A DNA stretch of 64,000 bases from Alteromonas portus (GCF_005117025.1 NZ_SWCO01000001.1:806001-870000); one strand, 5' to 3'; shown: positions 9,099 to 18,767, counted from the first letter of the stretch. Notes: generated by a model not told the origin, from the sequence alone. A program made the numbers and translations.

Positions 9099-9209
9099 GT
9101 CTACATTGTTGGTCCTGTGAAGCCTTGGAACCAAAGTAAAGGTTTACAGGTCCTATTGCAGTTAATCAGCGGCTAAAGTGTTTTCGATGTTTAATAGCGC
9201 AATGTAGAC
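9099..9209 (+). ncRNA. Candidate structured RNA leader
   Basis: Nested complementary segments: an outer stem GTCTACATTG (9099-9108) with CAATGTAGAC (9200-9209), an inner stem CCTGT (9114-9118) with ACAGG (9146-9150), and inside it AACC/GGTT around an eight-base loop. The whole element lies between a TATAAT promoter and the TerB-like gene at 9287. A further hairpin, GTACTG/CAGTAC (9252-9270), sits just before the ribosome site. I do not recognise it as a known riboswitch, 6S or 4.5S RNA; it could be an independent RNA or a regulatory 5' leader. Confidence 0.35.
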
Positions 9210-9286
9210 ACTGAAAATTATCGCTACTGCTAGGATGCAGAGCATGTTGTGGTACTGCCGCGTACAGTACGAAGAGGAAGAGTGTT

Positions 9287-9679
9287 ATGCAATTATCAGA
9301 ACAACAAAGTTTTAACCAAGCCCTTATCAAGCTTTCAGTTTTACTTTATCAAGTCGATGGAATGGTCACGCTGTCTGAACAAGACTACCTGAATGCAATG
9401 GTCGAGTCTTTAGACTGGCAAAGTCCAATCTGCCGCGAAGCATTTCTTAACGATACTATCTACCAAACCCGAAAGGCCATCGACACCGGTGATGCTATTA
9501 CGTTTTTACGCAGCTTAAAACATGACTTGTCGTTTGATGCTGAGAAAACACTAGAAGTGGCGATGGCGATCACAGGCGTTGATGGCGAGCGTAGCGAGGA
9601 AGAAACCGAGCTTCTATCATTACTTACCCATAAACTACTCGCCAAGGCATTAGTTTCGGGTAAAGATACACTTCAATAA
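9287..9679 (+). CDS. TerB-family (DjlA-N-like) protein
   Basis: 130 residues, all helical, in the pattern of the TerB fold: a first helix pair (QALIKLSVLLYQVDGMVTLSE) followed by AMAITGVDGERSEEE near 100-115. The paired acidic D/E clusters after 'VDG' in each half are the metal-site pattern of TerB-like proteins. Ribosome site GAGGAAG is well placed. It stands alone behind a long structured leader (8995-9286) and is 34 bp ahead of a lipoprotein hydrolase, so the two may be cotranscribed. Exact function unknown; the TerB family is associated with stress and membrane-linked complexes. A second TerB-like gene lies at 30591. Confidence 0.6.
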   Translation: MQLSEQQSFNQALIKLSVLLYQVDGMVTLSEQDYLNAMVESLDWQSPICREAFLNDTIYQTRKAIDTGDAITFLRSLKHDLSFDAEKTLEVAMAITGVDGERSEEETELLSLLTHKLLAKALVSGKDTLQ

Positions 9680-9713
9680 TTGCTTTTAATTTCCATAAGC
9701 CTACACGTTAACA

Positions 9714-10970
9714 ATGCCAAATTTTACCTTTAAAGCAGCGCATGCATGTGCTGCTTCCCTCGCGCTGTTCTTGTTAAGCGGCTGTCATTCGTCGCACAGC
9801 TCGCAGTTCAGTGCTAGTGCACAGGCTTTTCCGGTGGGAGTGCAGCCTTTCGATAATTACTTAAATGAAGTTGAAAGTTACCTGCAGGAACATAGAGCGT
9901 TTATTTCTAACAACAAAACTCAAGAAATATTCATGAATATGCCGTTTGAATGCGGCACGCAATACCGTGATATTGGCGTTTTGCTAGTTCATGGATTAGG
10001 CGATTCACCTTACTTTTTCCGTGATGTTGCGAACGCCATGTGCAATGAAGGTATTCACGTAAGAACCATTTTGTTGCCGGGCCATGGCTCAAAACCCGGA
10101 GACATGCTAAACGTTACTTATCAGCAGTGGCAGACAGAAACGAATCATCACATACGGCTATTTTCTAAGGAAGTAGATAATCTCTACATTGGTGGCTTTT
10201 CTACGGGCGCTAATTTGACCACAATAGCAAGCTTTTCAATGGCTGAAGAGCTCGATATTAAAGGGCTCATGCATTTTTCACCAGCCTTTAAGTCACGCTT
10301 CTTTGTGTCCCGTTTAGCGCCCTATATCGATTCATTATTTCCTTGGCCCAATGTCGAAGAAGAAGATAACCCAAGCCGCTATAACTCCACTGCAATGCCG
10401 GGCTTCGCAGCTTATCAAGAAAGCGTAAATGTGCTTCAAGATTTGTTTACGCGCTCTGATAAAGAAGAACGAACATTGAATCTACCTGTACTTATGGTGG
10501 TGGCAGAAAAAGACAGCGTGGTAGATACTGCCATTATAGCTGAACAATTTAGAGACAATTTTACTCATCCACACAAGTGTTTATTGTGGCAGGGCCAGGA
10601 TGAACCCGATGTACCTGAAAATACACTCATTATGCAAACCATGACGATCCCAGAGCAGCGGATTAGCGCAGCCTCTCACATGAGTACACTTTTTTCAGAT
10701 AAGAACCCGCTATATGGTACTGCGAGTGACTTCCGCATATGTGATAACGGGCAAGGTAGTGACGCTGAAGCGCGCTGCAAAGCGGGAGAGGAAGTGTGGT
10801 ACGGACCGTGGGGATTTAAGCCTGGTAACGCTGAAGAAAATTTAGCAAACAGTGAGCAAGACCGCGTGTACGCAAGGCTAACCTACAACCCTTACTTTGA
10901 TAGGATGGTCGATCAACTGCTGGCCTTTACTGGTAAAGCCAAAGTCAAAGCGTTCTGTAAAACCTACTAG
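9714..10970 (+). CDS. Lipoprotein alpha/beta hydrolase
   Basis: 418 residues. Signal segment with lipobox LSGC (Cys24), so probably a lipid-anchored envelope enzyme. The hydrolase core shows LVHGLGDSPYF (oxyanion region, about 91-101), the nucleophile elbow GGFSTG with Ser163, a candidate acid Asp267 or Asp271 in VVAEKDSVVD, and a candidate catalytic His322 in AASHMS. LPGHGS and a variable lid fit a carboxylesterase/monoacylglycerol-lipase type enzyme. Substrate unknown. The C-terminal 90 residues contain several Cys that could form disulfides. It follows the TerB-like gene by 34 bp. Confidence 0.7.
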   Translation: MPNFTFKAAHACAASLALFLLSGCHSSHSSQFSASAQAFPVGVQPFDNYLNEVESYLQEHRAFISNNKTQEIFMNMPFECGTQYRDIGVLLVHGLGDSPYFFRDVANAMCNEGIHVRTILLPGHGSKPGDMLNVTYQQWQTETNHHIRLFSKEVDNLYIGGFSTGANLTTIASFSMAEELDIKGLMHFSPAFKSRFFVSRLAPYIDSLFPWPNVEEEDNPSRYNSTAMPGFAAYQESVNVLQDLFTRSDKEERTLNLPVLMVVAEKDSVVDTAIIAEQFRDNFTHPHKCLLWQGQDEPDVPENTLIMQTMTIPEQRISAASHMSTLFSDKNPLYGTASDFRICDNGQGSDAEARCKAGEEVWYGPWGFKPGNAEENLANSEQDRVYARLTYNPYFDRMVDQLLAFTGKAKVKAFCKTY

Positions 10971-11041
10971 GGCAATTATCTATGCGGATTGGTATTGTAA
11001 TTTTGTCTACTTGAAAGCTTGAACGTCAGCCGTGTTTTTAT

Positions 11042-11108
11042 AAAAAACGCCCAAGCTTTAACGCGGGATGTAACACCTTTTGTTGTTACATTACATCTAG
11101 CTTGGGCG
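11042..11108 (-). terminator. Terminator of the RND efflux operon
   Basis: Read on the minus strand, CGCCCAAGCT (11097-11106) pairs with AGCTTGGGCG (11048-11057), followed by a T run. A second inverted repeat, GATGTAA/TTACATC, is nested inside. It lies about 95 bp past the permease stop codon. Confidence 0.75.
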
Positions 11109-11202
11109 TCTCTAAGATTTCTCTAACCAAATTAAGCCGCACCATAAAAAACCGATCAGATGACGCTTAAAAAGGCATGGCACCTACCGAAGCAGGGCCG
11201 CT

Positions 11203-14200
11203 TTACAATTGCTGTGCATTGGCTTCTTCCATTTCTCTTTCAAGCTTAGCGCTTTCATCGGCACGAGGCTTGGTGAAGCGTGCAAGTGCAAGATACAACA
11301 CTGGCGTGAGGTAAAGAGTAAATACTACTGCGATACCTAAACCACCAAAAACCACCCAACCAATAGCATTGCGAGCTTCTGCCCCCGCGCCTGTAGATAG
11401 AATGAGTGGCAGGCCGCCTAAAATTGTTGAAACCAGCGTCATCATAATAGGGCGTAAACGCACCTTACCGGCCTCGACAATAGCATCGTAAATATCATAA
11501 CCCTTATCGCGAAGCTGGTCGGCAAATTCAATGAGTAGGATAGCGTTTTTAGCTAGAAGGCCTATCAACATTACCAAGCCAATTTGCGAGTAAATATTGA
11601 TGCTGGTGCCGGTTAAAAACAAAGCATAGACCGCGGCTGCAATACCAAAAGGAACGGTAAGCATTACCACAACTGCACTGTTCACACTTTCAAACTGCGC
11701 AGCTAATACCAGTAGGACGATAACAAACGCTAAGATGTAAGTAAGAGCAACTTGCTTTGACGTCTCTTCAAAAGTCTGAGCTTCGCCTAAGAATACTAAC
11801 CCAATGCCATCAGGCAGAGTATCGAGTGCTAAAGTGCGAATTTCATCCACCACATCGCTAAGCGCCACATCTTCTGGTAACTCCATTTCCACTTTTATCG
11901 CTCGTCGCTGTGCTTGACGCTCTAATTCTGCTGCAACACCTTCTTCACTGATAAAGGCCACGCTTGAAAGAGGCACTAAGTTTCCATCGTCGCTCTTAAC
12001 ATAAAGACTGGTAAGGTCTGAAGGATCTAAAGTACTGCGATTATTAGTTTGCAGCATAATTGGAATAGCCTGATCCCCTACGTTTAAGTCAGCGATATCA
12101 TCGCCGTTAACAGCAGCGCGCAGCGTGCTGGCAATATCCGTTAGCGGTACGCCTAACTCTTCTGCGCGACGTCGGTCTATATTCACGCGCATTTGTGGTT
12201 GAGTTGGGTCGTAGCTAATTCTAGGTCTGCCAAGCTCGGGTAATTTTTCTTCAAGCTGACGGGAAAAGTTTTGCGCTGCTAGAAAAATGTTTTCATAGGT
12301 ATCACCGGTAAGGGCAATCTCTAAACCGCCTCCTTGGCCGCGTAAATTAAGACTGTTGCCGCCAAAAGCATTACCAGGTGCGCCAGGTATTTGCTGAAGT
12401 TTAGGGCGTATTTCATTAACGACTTCTTGCAGAGATTTATCTCTGTCATCCCAGTGTTTTAAGGGAGCAGTAATAAACACAATATTGGGGTCCCAAGAAC
12501 CGACGATCGTGTAAATGGAATCTATGGTGCCGTTATCCACATAGGGAAGCAGCAGCTCTTCCATTTTTTCCGCTTGTCTGTCCATAAAGTTTAGGCCGGC
12601 ACCATCAGGGCCGCGGGCAAATATGCGTATTGTCCCTCTATCTTCGCTTGGCAAAAGTTCATTATCGATGTTCTGCGACAAAATATAAGCCCCACCACCT
12701 GCAGCTAGGCTTAACACACCTACTACCCAGCCATATTTAAGGGCCTTTAATAATGAGGCCTGATACAGGCGCAAGCAGGCATTACCAAAACGGCCAAAGG
12801 TCCTGCTAAACAAACCGTTCTCTTTTGTTTCTTTTAGCTTAAGGCGTGCGGTAAGCGCGGGGACCAGCGAAAGTGCAACAAAAGAAGAGATAACTACAGC
12901 ACCAGCTAACACGCCGCCAAATTCTCTAAACAACCGACCTGCGGTGGATGGAAGAAATGCAATGGGTATAAATACAGATGCCAGTACTGCAGTGGTCGCG
13001 ACTACGGCGAAAAAGACTTCCCGGGTGCCAACAACGGCGGCTGCACGAGCACCTAAGCCCATGCTTCTGCGGCGCTGAATGTTTTCTGATACAACAATTG
13101 CGTCATCAACTATCATACCTGTGGCAAGAACGAGGGCCAGTAGGGTTAAAATATTAACTGAAAACCCCATCCCCCAAATAATTGCTAAAGCACCTGCTAG
13201 TGAAACCGGGATAGAAAGTGCGGGAACAATGGTTGCCCGCCACGAACCAATGAATACCAACAGCGTGACTACAACCAGCGCTATAGTAAGGCTTAAAGAG
13301 ACGACGACTTCTTTTACAGAGTCACGGATAAATTCCGCGTCATCTGCCGTTACCGTGATGTTCATATCGGTAAAGCGTTTGTCGAGATCTTGAACCATGG
13401 CAAGCACTTCATCGGAAATCTCTATGGTATTAGAGCTTGCCTGGCGGATGACGCCTACACCGATTACGGGAGTTCCATCTAAGCGAACTACGCTGGTGGT
13501 ATCGGCCGGACCAAAATAAACACTTGCGACATCATTAATACGAATGTCGCCGCTAACCACAATATTGCCTACATCTTCTGCTGATATTGATGTTGCATCA
13601 GCACGCACAATAAGCGCCTGGTCAGCCGATTGAATACTACCTGCAGGCACATCGAAAGGGGCCAATGCGAGAGCGTCTGCTACGTCGCTCATAGATAGGC
13701 TAAAACTGGTCAACCGCAAGGGGTCAACTGATACGCGTAAAACTCGCTCTCTGTCACCATCTAACGTTACATCAGCAACGCCGGGAATACTAAGAAACAG
13801 TGGAGCTACATCAGTCTCAACGCGTTCGGTGAGCGTTTCCATATCTAATGTGTCACTAGATATAGCCAAGCTAACCACCGCCTGGGCGTCGCTGTCGGCA
13901 CGGATAATTGATACTTGCTCTACATCGTCTGGAAGTTGTCTCTGAATTCGACTTACCGACTCACGGACTTCGTTAGCGGCGTCTTCTAAATTGACGCCAG
14001 GGCGAAACTCCACCCGAACACGCGAAGAGTTTTCTTCACTTTGTGCTGAAATATTTTTTACACCACTCACTCGGGCTACTGCGCCCTCGAGACGTCCGGT
14101 TACCTCAGCGTCTACAGTTTCAGGTGACGCGCCAGGAAATTCGGCGGTAACCGTTACACGGGGCGTATCAACATCGGGAAGTTCACGCACTTCAAGGCCA

Positions 14201-14319
14201 CTTAGGGCCGCAAGACCTGCTATAGCAATAAGTAAGTTTAAAACGACAATTAAAACAGGGCGTCGTATGGAAAGTGAAGGTAGGTCGCTCACTGAAGACG
14301 ATAAATTTTGATCACTCAC
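11203..14319 (-). CDS. RND multidrug efflux permease (HAE-1/AcrB type)
   Basis: About 1038 residues, the normal size for AcrB/MexB-like inner-membrane pumps that expel drugs by proton antiport through a trimer linked to a periplasmic adaptor. The N-terminal helix (SIRRPVLIVVLNLLIAIAGL) is followed by a periplasmic porter domain, TM4 with the proton-relay pair in GMIVDDAIVVSENI, and the second half beginning around residue 510, mirrored to LLAKNAILLIEFA near the end. A GTG at 14319 is the best start: GGAGGG lies seven bases upstream and it overlaps the adaptor stop as GTGAGTGA. An upstream ATG at 14379 would add 20 residues inside the adaptor gene. No outer-membrane channel gene is nearby, so a shared TolC-like protein is expected. 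Confidence 0.9.
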   Translation of the reverse strand: MSDQNLSSSVSDLPSLSIRRPVLIVVLNLLIAIAGLAALSGLEVRELPDVDTPRVTVTAEFPGASPETVDAEVTGRLEGAVARVSGVKNISAQSEENSSRVRVEFRPGVNLEDAANEVRESVSRIQRQLPDDVEQVSIIRADSDAQAVVSLAISSDTLDMETLTERVETDVAPLFLSIPGVADVTLDGDRERVLRVSVDPLRLTSFSLSMSDVADALALAPFDVPAGSIQSADQALIVRADATSISAEDVGNIVVSGDIRINDVASVYFGPADTTSVVRLDGTPVIGVGVIRQASSNTIEISDEVLAMVQDLDKRFTDMNITVTADDAEFIRDSVKEVVVSLSLTIALVVVTLLVFIGSWRATIVPALSIPVSLAGALAIIWGMGFSVNILTLLALVLATGMIVDDAIVVSENIQRRRSMGLGARAAAVVGTREVFFAVVATTAVLASVFIPIAFLPSTAGRLFREFGGVLAGAVVISSFVALSLVPALTARLKLKETKENGLFSRTFGRFGNACLRLYQASLLKALKYGWVVGVLSLAAGGGAYILSQNIDNELLPSEDRGTIRIFARGPDGAGLNFMDRQAEKMEELLLPYVDNGTIDSIYTIVGSWDPNIVFITAPLKHWDDRDKSLQEVVNEIRPKLQQIPGAPGNAFGGNSLNLRGQGGGLEIALTGDTYENIFLAAQNFSRQLEEKLPELGRPRISYDPTQPQMRVNIDRRRAEELGVPLTDIASTLRAAVNGDDIADLNVGDQAIPIMLQTNNRSTLDPSDLTSLYVKSDDGNLVPLSSVAFISEEGVAAELERQAQRRAIKVEMELPEDVALSDVVDEIRTLALDTLPDGIGLVFLGEAQTFEETSKQVALTYILAFVIVLLVLAAQFESVNSAVVVMLTVPFGIAAAVYALFLTGTSINIYSQIGLVMLIGLLAKNAILLIEFADQLRDKGYDIYDAIVEAGKVRLRPIMMTLVSTILGGLPLILSTGAGAEARNAIGWVVFGGLGIAVVFTLYLTPVLYLALARFTKPRADESAKLEREMEEANAQQL

Positions 14320-15370
14320 CTTTAGGCCCTCCGGCCAGTTCGGTAGTAATTTCTTGTCCGGTACGTAAGCGCTGAACACCCTCGGAAATCAGTTTGTCGC
14401 CTTCTTTAATATCGCCTGAAACTAAAATGGTTCCTCTCAGCCTTTGGTGAACGCTTACATCTACACGTTTCGCTTTTCCGTCTTGTGCAAGCCAGATGTA
14501 GGCACCAGTGGCTCCCCATAACAATGCCGCTTCAGGTACGGCTGCGTAGCGATCACCTTCGATACTGAGATTGACCCTAAAGCTCATACCTGGGCGAAAC
14601 TTATCAGACGAGTTATCCAATATTGCGCGCGCACGAAGGGTGCGGTCCGCTTCATTTATGCGAGAATCAACTTGGGCTATTTCAGCTTTTACCCGTTGTT
14701 CTTTATCGCTCCAGGGTTCTAGCGTGACGTTAGGCGCATTTAGTAAAACTGGGAGGGCCGCTTCTGGTGCTTTAAAATTGATAAAAAGTTTGCTTCGGTT
14801 ATCTAAGGTAGTAATAACCGTTTGTTCGTTAATACGGTCGCCCACTTCTACATCAGTAATGCCAACAACACCGTCAAAAGGTGCGACAATATGTCTGTCT
14901 TCTAAATCTGCTTGCGCCTCTTCCAAGGCAACTTCTGCAAGGTCGCGCTGAGTGCGAGCTAAGTCTAATTCGCTCACAGGTACTGCACCTTGCTTATAGC
15001 TTGACGCTAATCGCTCTACTGTACGCTGTGCATCTTCCAAAGTAAGTTTGGCGCGTTTTAATGCGGTCTGCTGGCGTCTGTCGTCAAGGCGAACCAACAC
15101 TTTGCCTTTTTCTACCGATTGACCAGGCACAAAGTTGATTTCTGTTACCTCGTCGGAAACAGCAGGATACAGCACTATGGAACGCACAGCTTCGGCACTG
15201 CCAACGGCCTCTACTTTCCGCGTTTCGTTCATAAATTCAATGGGCTTGGTAACAACAAGCTTCGCCTGCCTGTCTCCCATGAACTGCGCGTTAGCAACTG
15301 GCATCATTACTAAAAAAAGAGCACAAAGACGTGTCCATGTCTTCAATGCACCATAGACTGAATATTTCAT
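14312..15370 (-). CDS. RND efflux periplasmic adaptor (membrane fusion protein)
   Basis: 352 residues with a signal peptide ending near VANA (28). Order of parts: barrel-sandwich hybrid strands (VGSAEAVRSIVLYPAVSDEV), an alpha-hairpin (about 100-165, ALKRAKLTLEDAQRTVERLA), the returning lipoyl half with APFDGVVGITDVEVGD, a beta-barrel, and a membrane-proximal domain near the C terminus (LISEGVQRLRTGQEI). It overlaps the permease start by eight bases, so the pair is one operon. The upstream region has a short inverted repeat TTAGTT/AACTAA (15386-15408) that could be a repressor site, but no regulator gene is adjacent. Confidence 0.88.
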   Translation of the reverse strand: MKYSVYGALKTWTRLCALFLVMMPVANAQFMGDRQAKLVVTKPIEFMNETRKVEAVGSAEAVRSIVLYPAVSDEVTEINFVPGQSVEKGKVLVRLDDRRQQTALKRAKLTLEDAQRTVERLASSYKQGAVPVSELDLARTQRDLAEVALEEAQADLEDRHIVAPFDGVVGITDVEVGDRINEQTVITTLDNRSKLFINFKAPEAALPVLLNAPNVTLEPWSDKEQRVKAEIAQVDSRINEADRTLRARAILDNSSDKFRPGMSFRVNLSIEGDRYAAVPEAALLWGATGAYIWLAQDGKAKRVDVSVHQRLRGTILVSGDIKEGDKLISEGVQRLRTGQEITTELAGGPKGE

Positions 15371-15538
15371 TTTAAACCCGTAATATTAGTTAAACCTGCA
15401 ACAACTAACACAGTGCGGCTAAGCAGCGCCCAGCACATCAAAGTTCAGCAAGCTTTTTATTTTTTGTTTTACCAAAATGAGCGTTTTATCGCCAATTGGT
15501 TAACCTTGTTGTTTGTACCGTATAGCACCACAGGCGGT

Positions 15539-17347
15539 TTAGCTAAGCAATTGCAGTTCAGCGTATTCCCTGTACAAGGTATCGCTTTTCATCAAAGAGG
15601 CGTGGTTGCCACTTCCAACTACCTGGCCTTTATCCATAACCAAAATACGGTCAGCATGCTGCACTGTTGCAAGTCGGTGGGCTATGACGATGCTGGTTTT
15701 GCCTATCATAAGTCTATCTATCGCTTGCTGAACCATACGTTCACTCATAGCGTCAAGCGCGCTCGTCGCTTCATCGAGCAGTAAAATTGGGCGGTCGGCC
15801 AAAATAGCGCGAGCAATAGCAATACGTTGTTTTTGGCCGCCAGAGAGTTTTACGCCTCGTTCACCTAGTTGTGTGTGGTAGCGCTCATCAAGGTTATCAA
15901 TAAACTCGTGCGCGAATGCCTGCTTCGCCGCATTCATCACGGCGTCGTCGCTTGCATGCGGGCTGCCGTAGCGAATATTTTCTAGCACGGTATCAGCAAA
16001 GACCACGGGCTCCTGAGTTACTATGGCGATATGTTGACGAAGAACATCTACGGGCATTTTGTTGATTGGCGCACCGTTGAAGAGTATTTGCCCCGCGCTA
16101 GGGTCGTAGAAGCGCATTAATAATTGAAATAGCGTTGTTTTGCCTGCGCCACTTGCACCTACTAAAGCAAGGCGTTCTCCCGCTCGAATATGTATATTCA
16201 GATTATTAAACAAAGGTTTGCTATTGGGGTAAGCAAAGCTAACATTTTCCAATTCTATTTTCGGAGCCGCTTTGGAAACTATCTGCTTGTCATTTTCTTC
16301 TTTTAAGACGGCGTAATTTGAAGAAATAGAAGCTTCGGGTGCTGCAGCACTTAAAGTTCGAATGGTAGGCTCGGTAGTAAATAGCTCATACAAACGCTCA
16401 CTTGCGCCAACACCTCGCTGCACTTCACCAATAACTTCGCTAATAGTAGCCACGCTGCCACCAGCCATCACGGCATAAAAAAGAAAAGCCGATAACTCTC
16501 CCACAGTCATAGTGCCGTCTAATACCTGCCTTGCACCTACCCAAGCGATAAAGATGATGGCGGTCATACTGATACACATGATGCTGCCAATCAACAAAGA
16601 ACGATAGTGAATACGCTTTTTGGCAACGTCCATAGCAAGCTCTACTTTTTTAGAAAATTGCAGTCTTTCAGCATTTTCAGCGGTATAGGCTTGTACCGTC
16701 ATAATTTCATGAAGACTTTCATCAATTCGTGCACCCAAGTCTGCCACTTTATCTTGGCTTTCTTTAGCGTAACGGCGCACCTGAGGCGCGAGTACCTTTA
16801 TAGGCACCAGTACCGCGGGTACGGCGACAATCACACAAAATGTAAGAAGAGGACTAGAAAAGGTCATAAGCGCTAATGCGCCGACAAAAGTCACAACCGA
16901 GCGAAGAGTCATTGATAAGCTCATTCCTACAACCGTCTGAATGATTGTCGTATCGCTGGTAAATCGAGAAATGACTTCGCCTGTTCTCAATTCTGCAAAA
17001 AAGGAAGGTGGGAGAGACAGCAAGTGTGCATATACTTGGTTTCTAATATCAGCACTAACGCGCTCGCCAAGCCATGTCATTAAGTAAAAGCGCGCGTAAG
17101 TTGCCAAACAGGCCACAATGGTAATAGCTAAAACCATTACAGTAGCTTTGTTTAAAGTTTCTGCCGCATTCTCAATAAAACCGCTGTCGATAGCGTACTT
17201 AATGCCTTGTCCAAGTAAAAGCCAAGCGATGGCTGCGGTAAAAAGAGCAATCACTGCACCAACAACCCGGGTTTTATAATGAAGTAAATGTGAGCCAATC
17301 CACTGTAAGACATGCTTCGTTGATACGGTTGTTAGCTGTGTTGTCAA
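15539..17347 (-). CDS. ABC exporter, fused permease and ATPase (MsbA/MdlB-like)
   Basis: Half-transporter with an N-terminal six-helix ABC transmembrane domain (about 1-310) and a C-terminal nucleotide-binding domain: Walker A GASGAGKTT, signature LSGGQKQRIAIARA, Walker B ILLLDEATSALD, H-loop IVIAHRLATV. It works as a homodimer, probably exporting lipids or drugs; the substrate cannot be read from sequence. The longest frame starts at 17440, but its first 31 residues overlap a TATAAT-like -10 (17418-17423, minus strand) and are unlike the family. A TTG at 17347 with GAGG five bases upstream is the more likely start (602 residues). Confidence 0.85.
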   Translation of the reverse strand: MTTQLTTVSTKHVLQWIGSHLLHYKTRVVGAVIALFTAAIAWLLLGQGIKYAIDSGFIENAAETLNKATVMVLAITIVACLATYARFYLMTWLGERVSADIRNQVYAHLLSLPPSFFAELRTGEVISRFTSDTTIIQTVVGMSLSMTLRSVVTFVGALALMTFSSPLLTFCVIVAVPAVLVPIKVLAPQVRRYAKESQDKVADLGARIDESLHEIMTVQAYTAENAERLQFSKKVELAMDVAKKRIHYRSLLIGSIMCISMTAIIFIAWVGARQVLDGTMTVGELSAFLFYAVMAGGSVATISEVIGEVQRGVGASERLYELFTTEPTIRTLSAAAPEASISSNYAVLKEENDKQIVSKAAPKIELENVSFAYPNSKPLFNNLNIHIRAGERLALVGASGAGKTTLFQLLMRFYDPSAGQILFNGAPINKMPVDVLRQHIAIVTQEPVVFADTVLENIRYGSPHASDDAVMNAAKQAFAHEFIDNLDERYHTQLGERGVKLSGGQKQRIAIARAILADRPILLLDEATSALDAMSERMVQQAIDRLMIGKTSIVIAHRLATVQHADRILVMDKGQVVGSGNHASLMKSDTLYREYAELQLLS

Positions 17348-17575
17348 AATTACCTCGTTGTGCACATTACTTCTTCGCGGCGTTGAAAATACAACGCAAC
17401 CTAATATAGTTTCATGGATTATACGGCAAAGCTTGTACATTAGACGTAACCAATGCGATTACGGCGTCAGTATTTACGCTAGGATGAGATTTGAGTACGC
17501 TATTTGAGTATATTATTTAAAGATGCGCAGTATTGAATAAATTTGTTTGTGAAGTACCAAGGAAAGTGAGAAGTG

Positions 17576-18250
17576 ATGAATAAGATACGGACGCTATATT
17601 ATGTGCACGACCCAATGTGCAGTTGGTGCTGGGCATTCGAACCCACGTGGAAGCAAATACAGCGTGAACTACCGGACGATATAAACGTTGTTTACCTTTT
17701 GGGCGGGCTTGCGCCAGACAGTGACTTGCCCATGCCTGAACAAATGAAGCTTACCATTGCAGGGTACTGGCAAACCATTCAAGAACGCGTGCCTGGAACA
17801 CAATTCAACTACGACTTTTGGACGCAATGTCAGCCTCGTCGTTCAACTTATCCTTCTTGTCGAGCTGTTCTGGCAGCAAAAGCGCAGGCTAAAGATAGTG
17901 ATGAAGCAAAAGTATTGGAGCAAGCAATGATAAAGGCAATTCAAGAAGGGTATTACTTGAATGCAAGAAACCCTTCGGATTTTGATACCTTGATAGCATT
18001 TGCTAAAGAAATAGGGCTTGATGCTAAGCGTTTTGGGTTAGAGCTTAATAGTGAAAGTACGATTGAGAAATTAAATGAAGAAATTCAGTTATCACGCAGC
18101 ATCGGTGCACAAGGCTTTCCCAGCTTAATACTCAACTCGAACAGACTTGACGAGGCAGAAGATTCACAGTCACAAAAGCTTAAAAATGTACAGTGGCAAA
18201 ACGTTCCTTACGACTACAACGACGCAAGTGTAACCCTGCGTCGCCTATAG
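17576..18250 (+). CDS. DsbA-family thioredoxin-fold protein
   Basis: About 224 residues with no signal peptide, so cytoplasmic. CSWC near residues 15-18 is a CXXC redox motif in the context YYVHDPMCSWCWAFEP, typical of the DsbA/FrnE-like COG3531 branch. The helical insertion and the late cis-Pro region QGFPSLIL (about 180) complete the fold. Likely a thiol-disulfide oxidoreductase or isomerase; the partner is unknown. A GTG directly before the ATG at 17576 is an alternative start. Confidence 0.8.
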   Translation: MNKIRTLYYVHDPMCSWCWAFEPTWKQIQRELPDDINVVYLLGGLAPDSDLPMPEQMKLTIAGYWQTIQERVPGTQFNYDFWTQCQPRRSTYPSCRAVLAAKAQAKDSDEAKVLEQAMIKAIQEGYYLNARNPSDFDTLIAFAKEIGLDAKRFGLELNSESTIEKLNEEIQLSRSIGAQGFPSLILNSNRLDEAEDSQSQKLKNVQWQNVPYDYNDASVTLRRL

Positions 18251-18275
18251 TTGTAATTGATGGGCTAGGGGGCTT

Positions 18276-18767
18276 TTAAACTGTGCCCTCTTGGCATTGT
18301 TCTAACCGCGAATTACCAACAAAAGGAGGCACACCAACATCCACATCTACAATTTGAGAAGCAATATACCCTGTTTCAGATTCTTGAAGCCATATTTTCA
18401 TGTTCTCACCATCTCTGGATTGGGCAAGAGAATAGCGTTTGCCTCCTTCAAGATTTACATCCAGTCGAACCACGGCTTCTTTACGATTAATTTGTCTTAC
18501 TCCTGAATTCTTGACGGCCGCGACAACGAACAATGCGTGCTCGCCAGCTGATAAGTCACGTACACGAAATTCTTTAGAAGGACGTTGATTCCAACACATA
18601 AGTCGAACTAACTCCTCCTCATTCTTCCATTGCTGTACGTAAAAATCTACGCGGGCTTCGTCTGGCGAAATAGACGCTTGAGGTATAGGTAGTTCCGACA
18701 TAACACTACACCCAGCAAGCTGTGTAAAAAAAAGAGCAGGTAGAAGCGCGTTACATTTCATAATCAT
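18276..18767 (-). CDS. Small lipoprotein of unknown function
   Basis: 163 residues (161 if the third codon, ATG, is the start). Lipobox LAGC at the end of a short signal segment. The mature part is beta-rich with FYVQQWKNEEEL and LDVNLEGGKRYSLAQSRDGE, reminiscent of small envelope lipoproteins with a jelly-roll or Ig-like core, but I recognise no family. It is convergent with the DsbA-like gene; a weak GC hairpin (GGGGC/GCCC, near 18270-18290) spans its stop. Confidence 0.6.
   Translation of the reverse strand: MIMKCNALLPALFFTQLAGCSVMSELPIPQASISPDEARVDFYVQQWKNEEELVRLMCWNQRPSKEFRVRDLSAGEHALFVVAAVKNSGVRQINRKEAVVRLDVNLEGGKRYSLAQSRDGENMKIWLQESETGYIASQIVDVDVGVPPFVGNSRLEQCQEGTV

Noticed and set aside
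9099..9209. Assignment of the structured leader as 6S RNA or 4.5S RNA
   Set aside because: It lacks the GGAAGG..AGCAGC core of 4.5S RNA and the closing-stem/central-bubble layout of 6S RNA, and the neighbours are not zapA, ygfA or the usual contexts.
15492..15505. CCAATTGGTTAACC, a second copy of the operator-like motif seen at 2952
   Set aside because: It lies between the end of the ABC exporter gene and the start of the adaptor gene without the paired-site arrangement; GGTTAACC can occur by chance in AT-rich DNA.
15413..15784. 123-codon plus-strand frame over the end of the ABC exporter gene
   Set aside because: Antisense to the conserved nucleotide-binding domain (signature and Walker B region); no start signals.
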